Below, in pieces: positions 41,646 through 50,422 of a stretch of DNA of 64,000 nt. How positions within the stretch are numbered: the stretch's first letter is position 1; every line of letters starts with the position of its first letter. Origin of the DNA: CADCVT01 sp036389485 (GTDB lineage Bacteria > Actinomycetota > Thermoleophilia > Solirubrobacterales > Solirubrobacteraceae); NCBI GenBank assembly GCA_036389485.1, contig DASVPR010000018.1, positions 131,918-195,917 on the forward strand. Direction: 5' to 3'. The notes under the pieces were generated by a model, which did not search any database, had not been told where the DNA came from, and saw only the letters and a program-made list of their open reading frames with translations. The translations under genes were made by a program, and so were the position numbers.

Positions 41646-42695
41646 GTGCGACCGGCCATCCTTCACGCGGACATCGACGCCTTCTACGCCTCCGTGGCGC
41701 AGCGCGACGATCCCGACCTGCGCGGCCGGCCGGTCGCCGTCGGGTCCTGGGTGGTGATGGCGGCGAGCTACGAGGCGCGGGCGTTCGGCGTCCGCGGCGG
41801 GATGGCCGCGTCGCGCGCGCGGCGCCTCTGCCCGGAGCTCGTGTTCGCGGACCCCGGGTGGGAGGCGTTCGCCGAGGCGAGCAGGACGGTGTTCGCGATC
41901 TTCGACCGCTGCACGCGCGTGGTCGAGCCCGGCTCGATGGAGGAGGCGTTCCTCGACGTGACCGACGTTCCCGAGCCGGCGCGCGCGATCGCCGAGCGGC
42001 TGCGGCGCGAGGTGCGGGAGGAGGCCGGCCTGCCGCTGAGCGTCGGCGTCGCGCGCACGAAGGTGCTGGCGAAGATCGCCAGCCGCTCCGCGAAGCCCGA
42101 CGGCCTGTACGTCGTCGAGCCCGAGCGCGAGCTCGAGTTCCTCCACGCGCTGCCCGTCGAGCGGCTGTGGGGCGTCGGGCCGGCGACCGCGCGCAAGCTG
42201 CACGCCCACGGGCTGGGCAGGGTGAGCGACGCGGCGGCGCGGCCGGAGGCGGAGCTGATCGCGATCCTCGGCCCGGCGGCCGGCCGGTACGTGCACGCGA
42301 TCGCCAATAACCGCGAGCACCGGCCGGTGCGGCGGCGGCGGGGCCGCCGCTCGTTCGGCGCGCAGCGCGCGCTCGGCCGCTCGCCGCGCGGGAAGGCCGA
42401 CGTCGACCAGGCGCTGCGCGACCTCGTCGACCGCGTCACGAAGCGGATGCAGCGCAAGGGCCGCGCCGGGCGCACGGTCGTCCTGCGCCTGCGCTTCGGG
42501 GACTACACGCGCGCGACGCGATCGTGCACGCTGCCCTACCCGACGGCGGACCCTGCGCCGATCGCCGGCGCGGCGGGCGAGCTGCTGCGCGGCGCGCGGC
42601 CGCTCATCGACCGGCGCGGGATCACGCTCGTCGGGATCACCGTCGCCAACCTCGACGGCGCGCGCGGCGCCGAGCAGCTCACGCTGCCGCTCTGA
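41646..42695 (+). CDS. dinB: DNA polymerase IV (Y family)
   Basis: A 349-residue error-prone translesion polymerase. The catalytic Asp lies in HADIDAFYASV and the second acidic pair in SMEEAFLDVTDV, where Glu replaces the more common Asp before Glu. The hairpin region LSVGVARTKVLAKIASRSAKPDG and HhH motif WGVGPATARKL are standard. The C-terminus EQLTLPL is a beta-clamp-binding motif. An ATG at 41625 with GGCGGAG 4 bases upstream would add 7 residues; I prefer the GTG at 41646, since the upstream ATG is inside the LexA box. Confidence 0.92.
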   Translation: MRPAILHADIDAFYASVAQRDDPDLRGRPVAVGSWVVMAASYEARAFGVRGGMAASRARRLCPELVFADPGWEAFAEASRTVFAIFDRCTRVVEPGSMEEAFLDVTDVPEPARAIAERLRREVREEAGLPLSVGVARTKVLAKIASRSAKPDGLYVVEPERELEFLHALPVERLWGVGPATARKLHAHGLGRVSDAAARPEAELIAILGPAAGRYVHAIANNREHRPVRRRRGRRSFGAQRALGRSPRGKADVDQALRDLVDRVTKRMQRKGRAGRTVVLRLRFGDYTRATRSCTLPYPTADPAPIAGAAGELLRGARPLIDRRGITLVGITVANLDGARGAEQLTLPL

Positions 42696-42763
42696 CCCGA
42701 GCCCGCCCGCTCGCGGCCGCGCTGTCATGGGAGCTCGGGAGGTGCCAGGCGGCGATGGTCCGG

Positions 42764-42769
42764 TAGCGT
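42764..42769 (+). promoter_or_regulatory. -10 box of the SnoaL-like gene
   Basis: TAGCGT, 10 bases before the ATG at 42780. Confidence 0.3.
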
Positions 42770-42779
42770 CCGCGGCGCG

Positions 42780-43142
42780 ATGACTGAGGCCACCATGAAG
42801 GCCTTCCTCGAGGCGTTCAACGCGCATGACGCCGACGCGGTCATGGCGTTCTTCACCGAGGACTGCGTCATGGACATGCCGCGCGGCCCGGCCCCGGGCG
42901 GGCGGCGCCTCGTCGGGCGCGAGCAGGTCCGCGCCGGCGTGCAGTCCCGCTTCGACGGCCTCCCGGACGTGCACTACGGCGACGACCGCCACTGGGCCTG
43001 TGGCGACCGCGGCGTGTCGGAGTGGACGATCCGCGGCACGCAGCCGGACGGCGAGCGCCTCGAGGTCCGCGGCTGCGACCTCTTCGAGTTCGACGGCGAG
43101 AAGATCCGCCGCAAGGACTCGTACTGGAAGATCGTGGACTGA
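42780..43142 (+). CDS. SnoaL/NTF2-like domain protein
   Basis: A 120-residue cone-fold protein with the classic opening AFLEAFNAHDADAVMAFFTEDCVMD and a late strand EKIRRKDSYWKIVD. The fold hosts isomerases, hydrolases and non-enzymatic ligand binders. Active residues differ between members, so no activity can be assigned. It is monocistronic and converges with the GNAT gene. Confidence 0.8.
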   Translation: MTEATMKAFLEAFNAHDADAVMAFFTEDCVMDMPRGPAPGGRRLVGREQVRAGVQSRFDGLPDVHYGDDRHWACGDRGVSEWTIRGTQPDGERLEVRGCDLFEFDGEKIRRKDSYWKIVD

Positions 43143-43146
43143 CGCG

Positions 43147-43641
43147 CTAGCCGCGCGGGCCCGCCAGCACGACCGACGTCTCGACCTGCCGCTCCGGGAT
43201 CGTCCAGTACGCCTTCAGCAGCCGGGCCGTCTCCCCGCGCGGCACGCGCTCGAACCCGTGGCCCTCGTAGAAGCGGATCGCCCACTCGGCGGCGGTCCAC
43301 GTCCCGACGAGCAGCGGGGCGTCGCCGCCGGAAGCGACGAGCCGCCGGAGGAGCGCGCTGCCGATCCCGCGCCCCTGCGCGTGCGGCGCGACGTACGCGT
43401 GGCGGATCAGCACGACGTCGCGCACGGGCTGGATCCCCATGACGCCGAGCAGCTCCCCGCCGTCCGCGTAGCCCCAGAACGCGACGCCCGCCGCGATCTC
43501 CTCGTCGAGCTCCTCGCGCGGCATGTACGGCTCGCGCCAGCGGTCGGCGGGGATGACGCCGCGGTACGCCTCCGCCGCCGCGTTGACGATGCCGAGGATC
43601 GCGTCGCGCTCGTCGTCGCGGCACGCGCGGATCGCGCCCAC
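43147..43641 (-). CDS. GNAT-family acetyltransferase
   Basis: A 164-residue N-acetyltransferase with the acetyl-CoA loop HAQGRGIGSALLRRL (R/Q-x-x-G-x-G/A) after the strand IRHAYVAPH, and the terminal substrate strand FYEGHGFERV. The start, GTG at 43641, lies just past the stop of the P450 gene on the same strand, so the two are probably cotranscribed. The substrate is unknown. Confidence 0.85.
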   Translation of the reverse strand: MGAIRACRDDERDAILGIVNAAAEAYRGVIPADRWREPYMPREELDEEIAAGVAFWGYADGGELLGVMGIQPVRDVVLIRHAYVAPHAQGRGIGSALLRRLVASGGDAPLLVGTWTAAEWAIRFYEGHGFERVPRGETARLLKAYWTIPERQVETSVVLAGPRG

Positions 43642-43643
43642 GG

Positions 43644-44942
43644 TCAGTGGCGGGCGGCGAGCACGGCCGGCGTGCCGTGGCGCGGGACGACCGTGACGGG
43701 ACGGCGCTCGTACGGCTCCGGCCCGGTCGTCGCGGGACGCAGGTCGGCGTGCTCGAGGACCGTGCGCAGGACGCGGCGCATCTCGAACTGCGCGAACGCG
43801 GCGCCGAGGCAGCGGCGCATCCCGCCGCCGAACGGGATCCAGGAGTAGGTGGACGGGCGCGCGTCGCCGAGGAACCGCTCGGGCCGGAACGCGAGCGGGT
43901 CCGGGAACACGTCCTCCCGCCGGTGGATCAGGTGGACGGCGGCGAACACGGCGGTGCCGGCGTCGATCGTGCGGCCGTCCTTCGTCTCCAGCGGCTCGCC
44001 GAGCCGGCGCCCGACGTCGTGGACCGTGGGCCGGATGCGCAGCGTCTCCTCGACGACGGCGTCGAGGTAGTCGTCGCCCTCGGGGAGCGACGCCTCGAGC
44101 TTCGCCAGCACCTCCGGGTTGCGGAAGAGCGCGTCGAACGCCCACGCCAGCGCGGTCGCCGTCGTCTCGTGGCCGGCGAGCAGCAGCGTGACGAGCTGGT
44201 CGCGCAGCTCGTCCTCGTCGAGCGGCGAGCCGTCCTCGTCGCGCGCCTGCACGAGCATGGAGAGGACGTCGTCGCGCGCGTCGAGATCGGGCGCCTTCTG
44301 GCGGTCGCGGATCTCGTCGTAGAGCACGTCGTCCATCCGCCGGACCGCGCGGTGGAAGGGCGTACGGCGCACGCCGGCCGCCTCGGCGAGCAGGACCGCG
44401 ACCTGCGTGCTCGCGCGCGTCGTGCGCACGAGGACGTCGTCGATGCGGCGGCGCAGCTCGTCCTCCCGCGCGCCGGCGTGCGTGCCGAAGACGGCGCGCA
44501 GGATCACGTCGCGGGTGATCGACTGCATGCGCGGCATCAGCGCGAACGGCTTGCCGACCGGCCAGCGCTCGATGTCGCGCAGCGTGATCTCGTCCATCAG
44601 CGCGCCGTAGCGGCGCATCCGCTCGCCGTGGAACGGCGGCAGCATCAGCCGGCGCCGGCGCAGGTGCTCCGCGCCCTCCTGCAGCAGGACCGACCGCGGC
44701 CCGAGCACGGGCTGGAGCGTGATCCGCCGCCCCGACGGCAGCCCGTTCACCTTGTCGCGCGTCCACACCGCCTTGACGAGGTCGGGGTCGGCCAGGAACA
44801 CCATCGGCTCGGTGCCCGGCATGCGGACGGTGAAGGCGTCGCCGTAGCGCGCGTGGCAGCGGTCGAGGAACCCGGTCGGGCGCCGGAAGAACCCGACGAC
44901 CTGCAGCGGCGAGGGAAGGCGCGGTCCGGGCGGGAGCGGCAC
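43644..44942 (-). CDS. Cytochrome P450
   Basis: A 432-residue soluble P450. The haem Cys motif is FGGGMRRCLGAAFAQ (Phe-x-x-G-x-x-x-C-x-G), the I-helix oxygen motif is LLLAGHETTATAL and the ExxR motif is EETLR. A PERF region (RPERFLGD) precedes the haem. No ferredoxin or reductase gene is adjacent, so the redox partner must be elsewhere. The GTG at 44942 gives the proline-rich PLPPGPRLPSP opening typical of the family. It is followed by a GNAT gene, which may modify the product. Confidence 0.93.
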   Translation of the reverse strand: MPLPPGPRLPSPLQVVGFFRRPTGFLDRCHARYGDAFTVRMPGTEPMVFLADPDLVKAVWTRDKVNGLPSGRRITLQPVLGPRSVLLQEGAEHLRRRRLMLPPFHGERMRRYGALMDEITLRDIERWPVGKPFALMPRMQSITRDVILRAVFGTHAGAREDELRRRIDDVLVRTTRASTQVAVLLAEAAGVRRTPFHRAVRRMDDVLYDEIRDRQKAPDLDARDDVLSMLVQARDEDGSPLDEDELRDQLVTLLLAGHETTATALAWAFDALFRNPEVLAKLEASLPEGDDYLDAVVEETLRIRPTVHDVGRRLGEPLETKDGRTIDAGTAVFAAVHLIHRREDVFPDPLAFRPERFLGDARPSTYSWIPFGGGMRRCLGAAFAQFEMRRVLRTVLEHADLRPATTGPEPYERRPVTVVPRHGTPAVLAARH

Positions 44943-44949
44943 GCGCCGG

Positions 44950-44955
44950 ACTCTA
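44950..44955 (-). promoter_or_regulatory. -10 box of the P450-GNAT operon
   Basis: On the minus strand TAGAGT, 7 bases before the GTG at 44942. It lies in the 16-base gap after the upstream gene. Confidence 0.4.
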
Positions 44956-44958
44956 TGG

Positions 44959-45903
44959 CTATGGCGCCGCGTCCATCTGTGACACCGCGCGGCGCACCGG
45001 GTCGCACGCGGCGTTGTCGAGCGGACCGCTCTCCGGGTCGTCCTCGACGGCGACGAGGGCGCTGCACGCCGCGAGGACGGCCGAGAGCTGCTTGGCGAGG
45101 TCCGCCCGTGCCTCGGGGGCCGAAGGCGGATCGGCCGGCTCCTCCTCCTTCTCCTTCTCTCCCTTGCCCTCGCAGATGTTCGCGGCCCGCCCGAGCTCCG
45201 TGTCCGTGGCCCCCGCCTTGCGGGCCTCCCCGCACGCCTTTGCCTCCGCGATCGGGTCCGTGCGGTCGCTCGAGACCTTGTCCGTCGCGGCTGCGAAGAG
45301 GATGAGCCCGGTGATGACGAGGAAGTAGAGGCCGATCGCGCCGACGCCGCCCACCGCCTTGGACGCGCGGCGGCGTACCACGACGACCTGGCCGCGCGCG
45401 AGGGCCTGCTCGATCTCCGTCTTGACCTCGTCGGCGAGCGCCGTCCGGCGCGCGCGCTCCTGCTCGTCGACGCTGCGGGACGCCGCCGCCCGCAGGCTCC
45501 GCTCGCGCTCCTGCAGGCCGACGAGCGACGTGTAGCCGAAGCGCTCCGCCGCCGCGGTGAAGACCGGGCGGACCGCCTTGCGCTCGCCTCCCCCGAGCTC
45601 CTCGTTGCCCTCGAGGTCGGGACTCACGAAGACCGGCCGCGCAACGCGCATCAGCCGCACGGCGACCCCGATCGCCGCGAGTGCCGCGACACCCAGCGCC
45701 ACGCACGCCGCGATCGCCCAACCCTCGCTGTCGTCCGCGGGGAACAGGTCGCCGATCTCGCTGAGGCCGACGGCCGTGGTCCCCAGCGACGCGATTCCCG
45801 CGAGCGTCTTGCCGAACAGGTCGACGCGGCTGCGCAGCGCGTCGGCGATGTCGCGGAAGTCGGTCGCGGTCCGGCCGCCCGAAGGCGGGGGCGTCTCGGC
45901 CAT
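44959..45903 (-). CDS. Two-segment membrane protein of unknown function
   Basis: A 314-residue protein. Residues ~60-83 (WAIAACVALGVAALAAIGVAV) and ~200-222 (AIGLYFLVITGLILFAA) are membrane segments; the loop between them is a ~110-residue charged helical domain (QERERSLRAAASRSVDEQERA...). The outer C-terminal tail has three Cys residues and an acidic KEKEEE stretch. The ATG overlaps the stop of the upstream coiled-coil gene (TGATG). I recognise no domain. Confidence 0.65.
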   Translation of the reverse strand: MAETPPPSGGRTATDFRDIADALRSRVDLFGKTLAGIASLGTTAVGLSEIGDLFPADDSEGWAIAACVALGVAALAAIGVAVRLMRVARPVFVSPDLEGNEELGGGERKAVRPVFTAAAERFGYTSLVGLQERERSLRAAASRSVDEQERARRTALADEVKTEIEQALARGQVVVVRRRASKAVGGVGAIGLYFLVITGLILFAAATDKVSSDRTDPIAEAKACGEARKAGATDTELGRAANICEGKGEKEKEEEPADPPSAPEARADLAKQLSAVLAACSALVAVEDDPESGPLDNAACDPVRRAVSQMDAAP

Positions 45904-46502
45904 CAGGACGCCACCTCCTCCTGCTCGGGCAGGCGGGGAAGGCGCCTGCACCGCTGGCGGAGGCTCAGCGTCATCTCGGCGAGCACGTCGAGCTCCTCCT
46001 TGAACGACTCGGCCACAGCGTCCGGGTGCGCGACGCCCGCGACCTTCATGTGCGCGGTCTCCACGGTGTTGCCGGCGGACCTGACGAGCTGGTCCGGCGT
46101 TCGTCGCCTGGGCGTCCGCTCGCGATGCGCCTGACCGTCCTTCTTCTCCTCCGCGTCCTTCGTCCTCGTCTCCGGCTCGTCCTTCGCCCTCGTGTCAGCC
46201 TCCTTGGGCTTCTCTTCCTCGTCGTCGTCCTCGGCCCGACGGGACAGGAGGTGAGCACGCAGGGCGAGCGCCTCGGCCTCGCGCTCGAGGTCGCGGGCCA
46301 GCTCCGCCGAGACGGCGCCTCCACGCACCTCGTCGAGGGCCTGTGCCGCTTCGGCGAACTTCTTCGAGGCGTCGGTGAGGTTCGTCCTGATCCTCTGCCA
46401 CTCGTCGCGGGGCAGAGGCTGCGGTTCGACCGTCGGCGCGTCCTTGGACACGAGATCCGAGAGCCACTCGACGAGTCCCTTCACCTGGGTCCGGACGGAC
46501 AC
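45903..46502 (-). CDS. Charged helical protein coupled to a membrane protein
   Basis: A 199-residue soluble protein. Residues ~40-95 are predicted helical (SKKFAEAAQALDEVRGG..., ELARDLEREAEALALRAHLL), followed by a ~45-residue Lys/Glu/Asp-rich disordered linker and a C-terminal helix. No Cys pair or catalytic motif is visible. It is translationally coupled (TGATG) to the membrane protein at 44959-45903, so the two likely form one unit. Function unknown. Confidence 0.6.
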   Translation of the reverse strand: MSVRTQVKGLVEWLSDLVSKDAPTVEPQPLPRDEWQRIRTNLTDASKKFAEAAQALDEVRGGAVSAELARDLEREAEALALRAHLLSRRAEDDDEEEKPKEADTRAKDEPETRTKDAEEKKDGQAHRERTPRRRTPDQLVRSAGNTVETAHMKVAGVAHPDAVAESFKEELDVLAEMTLSLRQRCRRLPRLPEQEEVAS

Positions 46503-46552
46503 GCGCGCACTCTACGGGCTGGAGCCGAGCGGCCGGGGAATCTTCGTCAGGC

Positions 46553-46558
46553 TAGGCT
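46553..46558 (+). promoter_or_regulatory. -10 box of the gene at 46566
   Basis: TAGGCT, 7 bases before the ATG at 46566, facing away from the coiled-coil gene. Confidence 0.4.
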
Positions 46559-46565
46559 CCGCTCG

Positions 46566-46916
46566 ATGCGCCAGACGGCGGAGCACGCGCCGCACAACGC
46601 GCTGCGCGACGCCGACGAGGTCGCGCTCTTCTACGACCGCTGCAGCGACCTCATGCGCGAGCTGCTCGACGCGCTGGCGCAGGCGCCCGACCGCCCGCGC
46701 TCGTTCCCCGACGTCGAGGACGCGATCGGCTGGCCGCGGCGACGGATCACCTCCGTGCTCGGCGGCGTCTGGCGGCTGCGGACGTTCGAGTTCGGCGGGC
46801 GGCGCCCGTACCGCTTCCTCGACGCCCGGGGCTCACCCTCCGGCCGGTGGGAGATCTGGATGGACGCCGAGCAGGCGCGAGCCGTCCGCTCCGCCGCCCG
46901 CGTCGAGCGCGGCTGA
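46566..46916 (+). CDS. Small hypothetical protein with a possible winged-helix
   Basis: A 116-residue soluble protein. The middle (FPDVEDAIGWPRRRITSVLGGVWRL) resembles the helix-turn-helix of a small winged-helix domain, followed by a strand-loop (RTFEFGGRRPYRF) that could be the wing. This would make it a DNA-binding regulator, but similarity is only at the pattern level. It is monocistronic. Confidence 0.55.
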   Translation: MRQTAEHAPHNALRDADEVALFYDRCSDLMRELLDALAQAPDRPRSFPDVEDAIGWPRRRITSVLGGVWRLRTFEFGGRRPYRFLDARGSPSGRWEIWMDAEQARAVRSAARVERG

Positions 46917-46982
46917 TCCGCCGGCGAGGACCTCCTCGCGGCTGTAGCGCCCGACCGCGTCGAACCAGCGACTCCGGCGGCG

Positions 46983-48119
46983 TCACAGCTCGTACGGGTA
47001 CTGCGTGAGCGTCTCGCAGCCGTCGTCGGCGATGAGGAGGAGGTCCTCGAGCCGGACGCCGCCGATCCCCTCGAGCGCCTCGATCCCGGGCTCGACGGCG
47101 ATGACGTCGCCGGCGACGAGCGTGTCCTGGCCGGACAGGCCGAGGCTCGGCGGCTCGTGGAGCTCCAGTCCGACGCCGTGGCCGAGGCCGAAGTAGAAGC
47201 CGGTGCTGAGGCGCTCGCCGGCCTTGCGCGTGCGCTGCGTCGGGTGGCCCGCGCGCTCGACGACGTCCGCCGCCACGTCGTACAGCTCGCGGCCGGTGAC
47301 GCCGGGGCGGGCGGTCGCGCGCACCTGCTCGATCGCGTCGCGCACGACCCGTGCCAGCTCCGCCACCTCGCCGGTGATCTCGCCGTTGACGAACGTCCGC
47401 GTCATGTCCGCCCAGCAGCCGCTCGTCTCGTCGCACGGCCACAGGTCGATCTCGATCGGGAGGCCGGCGGGCAGCGGGCCCGAACCGGGGTCGTGCCCGC
47501 CGCCGGACAGCGCGGAGACGACCATGATGTCCGGCGGCGCGGGCGCGCCGTGCTCGGCGCACGCGGAGCGGACCGCGGCGCGCACGCGCTCGGCGGTGAC
47601 CGGCCCCTCGCCGTCGTGCAGCCGTCCGTCGCGCCGCTCGGCGCCGCGGATCAGCCGCTCGCCGGCCGCCATGCCGGCCTCGGCCGCGCGCTGCGCGCGC
47701 CGGATGCCCTCGAGCTCCGCCGGCGACTTCACCCGGCGCCGCGCCTCGATCGCCGGCGTGTCGACCGTCAGCGCGATCCCCGCGGCCCGCACCCGGTCGG
47801 CGACGACGACCGGCAGGTCGGGCGGGACCACCGCCTCCTCGACGCCCCACGCGCGCAGCGCCCTGACGACGACCTCCAGCTCGGCCTCCTCCCGCGGCAC
47901 GCCCTCCGCGAGCAGGTCGAAGAGGCCGAGGTCCTCGACGAACACGAGCTCCGCCTGCGGAAGCGCGTCCGCGATCCGCGCCGCCTCCAGCGTGTTCGTG
48001 AGCACCATGGTCTCGCCGTCGCGCGCGACGAGCAGGAACGGGTCGATGACGACCAGAGGCACCTCGTGCCGCAGGGCCGGGTACCGGATCGTGTCGCCGT
48101 AGAGCAGGATCGCCGCCAT
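46983..48119 (-). CDS. M24-family peptidase (Xaa-Pro aminopeptidase-like)
   Basis: A 378-residue metalloenzyme of the pita-bread fold that should remove N-terminal residues before proline. Five metal ligands can be placed: Asp in IEIDLWP, Asp in ADMTRTF, His in GHGVGLELHE, Glu in AVEPGIE and Glu in VRLEDLLLI. The N-terminal ~130 residues form the creatinase-like domain. An ATG at 48119 starts the protein. Confidence 0.88.
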   Translation of the reverse strand: MAAILLYGDTIRYPALRHEVPLVVIDPFLLVARDGETMVLTNTLEAARIADALPQAELVFVEDLGLFDLLAEGVPREEAELEVVVRALRAWGVEEAVVPPDLPVVVADRVRAAGIALTVDTPAIEARRRVKSPAELEGIRRAQRAAEAGMAAGERLIRGAERRDGRLHDGEGPVTAERVRAAVRSACAEHGAPAPPDIMVVSALSGGGHDPGSGPLPAGLPIEIDLWPCDETSGCWADMTRTFVNGEITGEVAELARVVRDAIEQVRATARPGVTGRELYDVAADVVERAGHPTQRTRKAGERLSTGFYFGLGHGVGLELHEPPSLGLSGQDTLVAGDVIAVEPGIEALEGIGGVRLEDLLLIADDGCETLTQYPYEL

Positions 48120-48126
48120 CGCGCGG

Positions 48127-48132
48127 AGCCTA
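48127..48132 (-). promoter_or_regulatory. -10 box of the M24 peptidase gene
   Basis: On the minus strand TAGGCT, 7 bases before the ATG at 48119. It is identical to the box and spacing of the gene at 46566. Confidence 0.4.
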
Positions 48133-48169
48133 CGACTGCCGCTGACCGCGCGCGGGCAGGATCCCGAGC

Positions 48170-48625
48170 ATGACGCCCCTCGAAGGTGAGTACGAGCCGA
48201 GCCCGTACGGGTGGGTCCGCGAGCAGGTCGAGGAGTACGAGGCCTCCGGCGGCCGGCGGGCGAACACGCTGCGCGACACCGGCCTGCCGATCGTCATCGT
48301 GACCACCCGCGGGAACAAGACCGGCAAGCTGCGCAAGACGCCGCTGATGCGCGTCGAGCACGACGGCGAGTACGCGCTGGTGGCCTCGAAGGGCGGGGCC
48401 CCGCAGCACCCGGTCTGGTACCACAACCTCGAGGCCGATCCCGAGGCGGTGACGATCCAGGACGGGCCCGAGCCCTTCGACGTGACCGTCCGCCAGGTGA
48501 CGGGCGACGAGCGGGCCACGTGGTGGGAGCGGGCGGTGGCGGCGTTCCCGCCGTATGCGGACTACCAGGAGAAGACCGAGCGGGAGATCCCGGTGTTCGT
48601 GGCTACGCGGCGCGACGGGGGATGA
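48170..48625 (+). CDS. Deazaflavin (F420)-dependent nitroreductase-family protein (Ddn-like)
   Basis: A 151-residue split-barrel protein of the F420H2-dependent reductase family. The characteristic TTRGNKTGKLRKTPLMRVE and ALVASKGGAPQHPVWYHNLEADP motifs, which bind the deazaflavin, are intact. Members reduce quinones or unsaturated compounds at the membrane. This supports F420 in the organism. The 3' end overlaps the convergent FAD gene by 23 bases. Confidence 0.88.
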   Translation: MTPLEGEYEPSPYGWVREQVEEYEASGGRRANTLRDTGLPIVIVTTRGNKTGKLRKTPLMRVEHDGEYALVASKGGAPQHPVWYHNLEADPEAVTIQDGPEPFDVTVRQVTGDERATWWERAVAAFPPYADYQEKTEREIPVFVATRRDGG

Positions 48626-49817
48626 GGAGCCGCGCGACGAGCCGGGGGTCATAGAGGCGCAGCGCCGAGCGCTCGCGTGAGAGGACCTCGCCGATCCCGC
48701 GGGCGAGGATCGGGTCGCGTGTCGCGCGGCGGAAGACGTACCGCTCGACCGGCGTGGTCCGCCGGCCGGTGGAGAAGTCGGCGATCTGGAGGTGGTGGGG
48801 GCCCAGGCGCCACGCGAACCGGCGCCGGTAGCGCGTGAGCGCGGCGTCGAGAGCGCGGGCGTCGCCGAGCGCGCAGCTCGTCTCGTCGACGAGCCACGCC
48901 GCGCTCTGGAACGCGAACGTCAGGCCGACGCCGAACAGCGGGTCGGTCGCGAGCGCGGCGTCGCCGGTGAACGCGATCCCGGGCGCGGCCGCCGGCCGCA
49001 TCACGTTCGGCATCTCGAGCTTCCCGAGGATCTTCGAGACGCGTTCGGCCTGCCGCAGACCGGGCCCGTCGGGCAGCTCGGCGAGCCTCCGCAGGTACGC
49101 GCCCTCGACGTCCGCGCGCACCTCGTCGAGCCGCGCGCGGTGGAACGCGGCGACGAGCACGGTCACGTCGTCTTCGTTCGGGAACTGCGCGGCGCCGTCC
49201 GGGTCGAGGATCCAGATGCGGAACGCGTCGCTCGCCGGCCGGAGCCCGCGCCAGTACGCGAAGTAGAAGAACCGGTTGTGCGGCCGGACGCGGCCGGGCA
49301 CGCGCGCGAGCCGCGCCAGCGTCGAGTCGCGCCCGTCGGCGGCGACGGTCAGCCCCGCCCGGATCGCGAGGCGCCGGTGCCCGCGGTCCTCGACCTCGAC
49401 GCCGGCGACCCGCCCGCGCTCAGAGACCACGGACCTCGCGGTCCAGCCGGCGAGCAGCTCGACGCCGGGCGTCCCGGCCGCGAGCGAGCGCAGCATCGGG
49501 TCCAGCGTCCGGCGCGTCACGCCCCAGCCCTGGATGGCGTCGTCGGGCAGGTCGAACCACCCGCCGTACGGCGTCCAGAAGTCCGCGCGGGTGCGCACCG
49601 CGCCGCGCTCGCGCAGGAGCGGCGCGAGCCCGAGCCGCTCGATCGTCGCGGTCGCCGACGGCAGGATCGCGTGCGTGCAGACGACCTTGTACGCCGCCGG
49701 ATCCGGCCTGCGCTCGATCAGCGCCACGCGCGCTCCCTCCTGTGCGAACAGCCGCGCGGCCGCGCATCCCGCGACGCTCGCGCCCACCACCGCGACGTCG
49801 AACTCGCGGCGCTCCAC
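48603..49817 (-). CDS. FAD-dependent oxidoreductase (geranylgeranyl reductase/halogenase-like)
   Basis: A 404-residue flavoprotein of the PHBH-fold group. The dinucleotide motif is VVGASVAGCAAARLFAQEGARVALIERR (G-x-S-x-A-G), and the second FAD motif is FTGDAALATDPLFGVGLTFAFQSA. DGRDSTLAR is the family's DG motif. Members hydroxylate, reduce or halogenate hydrophobic substrates. A GTG at 49817 begins the gene just after the stop of the DUF2867 gene. The pair follows the A2 oxidase genes on the same strand and may belong to that operon. Confidence 0.82.
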   Translation of the reverse strand: MERREFDVAVVGASVAGCAAARLFAQEGARVALIERRPDPAAYKVVCTHAILPSATATIERLGLAPLLRERGAVRTRADFWTPYGGWFDLPDDAIQGWGVTRRTLDPMLRSLAAGTPGVELLAGWTARSVVSERGRVAGVEVEDRGHRRLAIRAGLTVAADGRDSTLARLARVPGRVRPHNRFFYFAYWRGLRPASDAFRIWILDPDGAAQFPNEDDVTVLVAAFHRARLDEVRADVEGAYLRRLAELPDGPGLRQAERVSKILGKLEMPNVMRPAAAPGIAFTGDAALATDPLFGVGLTFAFQSAAWLVDETSCALGDARALDAALTRYRRRFAWRLGPHHLQIADFSTGRRTTPVERYVFRRATRDPILARGIGEVLSRERSALRLYDPRLVARLLIPRRAA

Positions 49818-49822
49818 GGCGG

Positions 49823-50410
49823 CTACGCGCGCGCGGCGAGCGCCTCCCACTCCCGCTCGCCGTCCTGGAGCAGCGCCGGGTAGACGAGCAGGTGCCGGAA
49901 GGGCCGGATCGCGGCCATGTACGCCTGGCCGCGCAGCCCGTTCGGCTTGACGAGCACCGCCATCTGCGCGCTGTACCGCCCGTCGGCGCCGGGCACCCAG
50001 CCGAGGTGCACCACGCCGTGCATCGTCTCGTTCGCGACCTCGGCCGCGAACTCGTCCTGCAGCAGGTAGAGCGGCGTGAACGGGAGCGCAGGGAGCTCGG
50101 GCCCGCGCGGCGCCGCCCGCAGGTCCGCCGGCATCCGGTCGCGCAGCGTCGGCACGCGCGCGCCCACGCCGCTTCCCTCGTCGTCCCAGCCGAGCAGCTG
50201 CCCGACCTTCCACCGGACCGCGAACAACGTCCGCACGACGGCGGACGAGCTCCGCGCCGGGTCGAACCTGGACAGCAGCTCGACGGCCCGCGGGAGGTCG
50301 TCCGGCCCGCCCTTCCCCGGCATCCGCCAGACGTCCTCGAGCCTGAAGTCCCGGGCGATCTGGTGGATCCGCCAAGGCCGGGAGGTGTGCTCGCTGTTCG
50401 GCAGCCTCAT
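49823..50410 (-). CDS. DUF2867-family protein
   Basis: A 195-residue protein with the DUF2867 pattern: a hydrophobic-aromatic core (IHQIARDFRLEDVWRMPG), a VVRTLFAVRWKVGQLLGW segment, and a late conserved strand (TMHGVVHLGWVPG then IRPFRHLLVYPALL). The family is found in actinobacteria, often beside FAD-linked enzymes, and has no proven function. It is encoded 5 bases upstream of the FAD gene and 12 bases from the mini-gene. Confidence 0.75.
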   Translation of the reverse strand: MRLPNSEHTSRPWRIHQIARDFRLEDVWRMPGKGGPDDLPRAVELLSRFDPARSSSAVVRTLFAVRWKVGQLLGWDDEGSGVGARVPTLRDRMPADLRAAPRGPELPALPFTPLYLLQDEFAAEVANETMHGVVHLGWVPGADGRYSAQMAVLVKPNGLRGQAYMAAIRPFRHLLVYPALLQDGEREWEALAARA

Positions 50411-50422
50411 GCCGGGACGATC

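Noticed and set aside
45903..46502. Toxin-antitoxin or phage defence call for the pair at 44959-46502
   Set aside because: No catalytic or DNA-binding motif and no neighbouring defence genes; kept only as an unknown pair.
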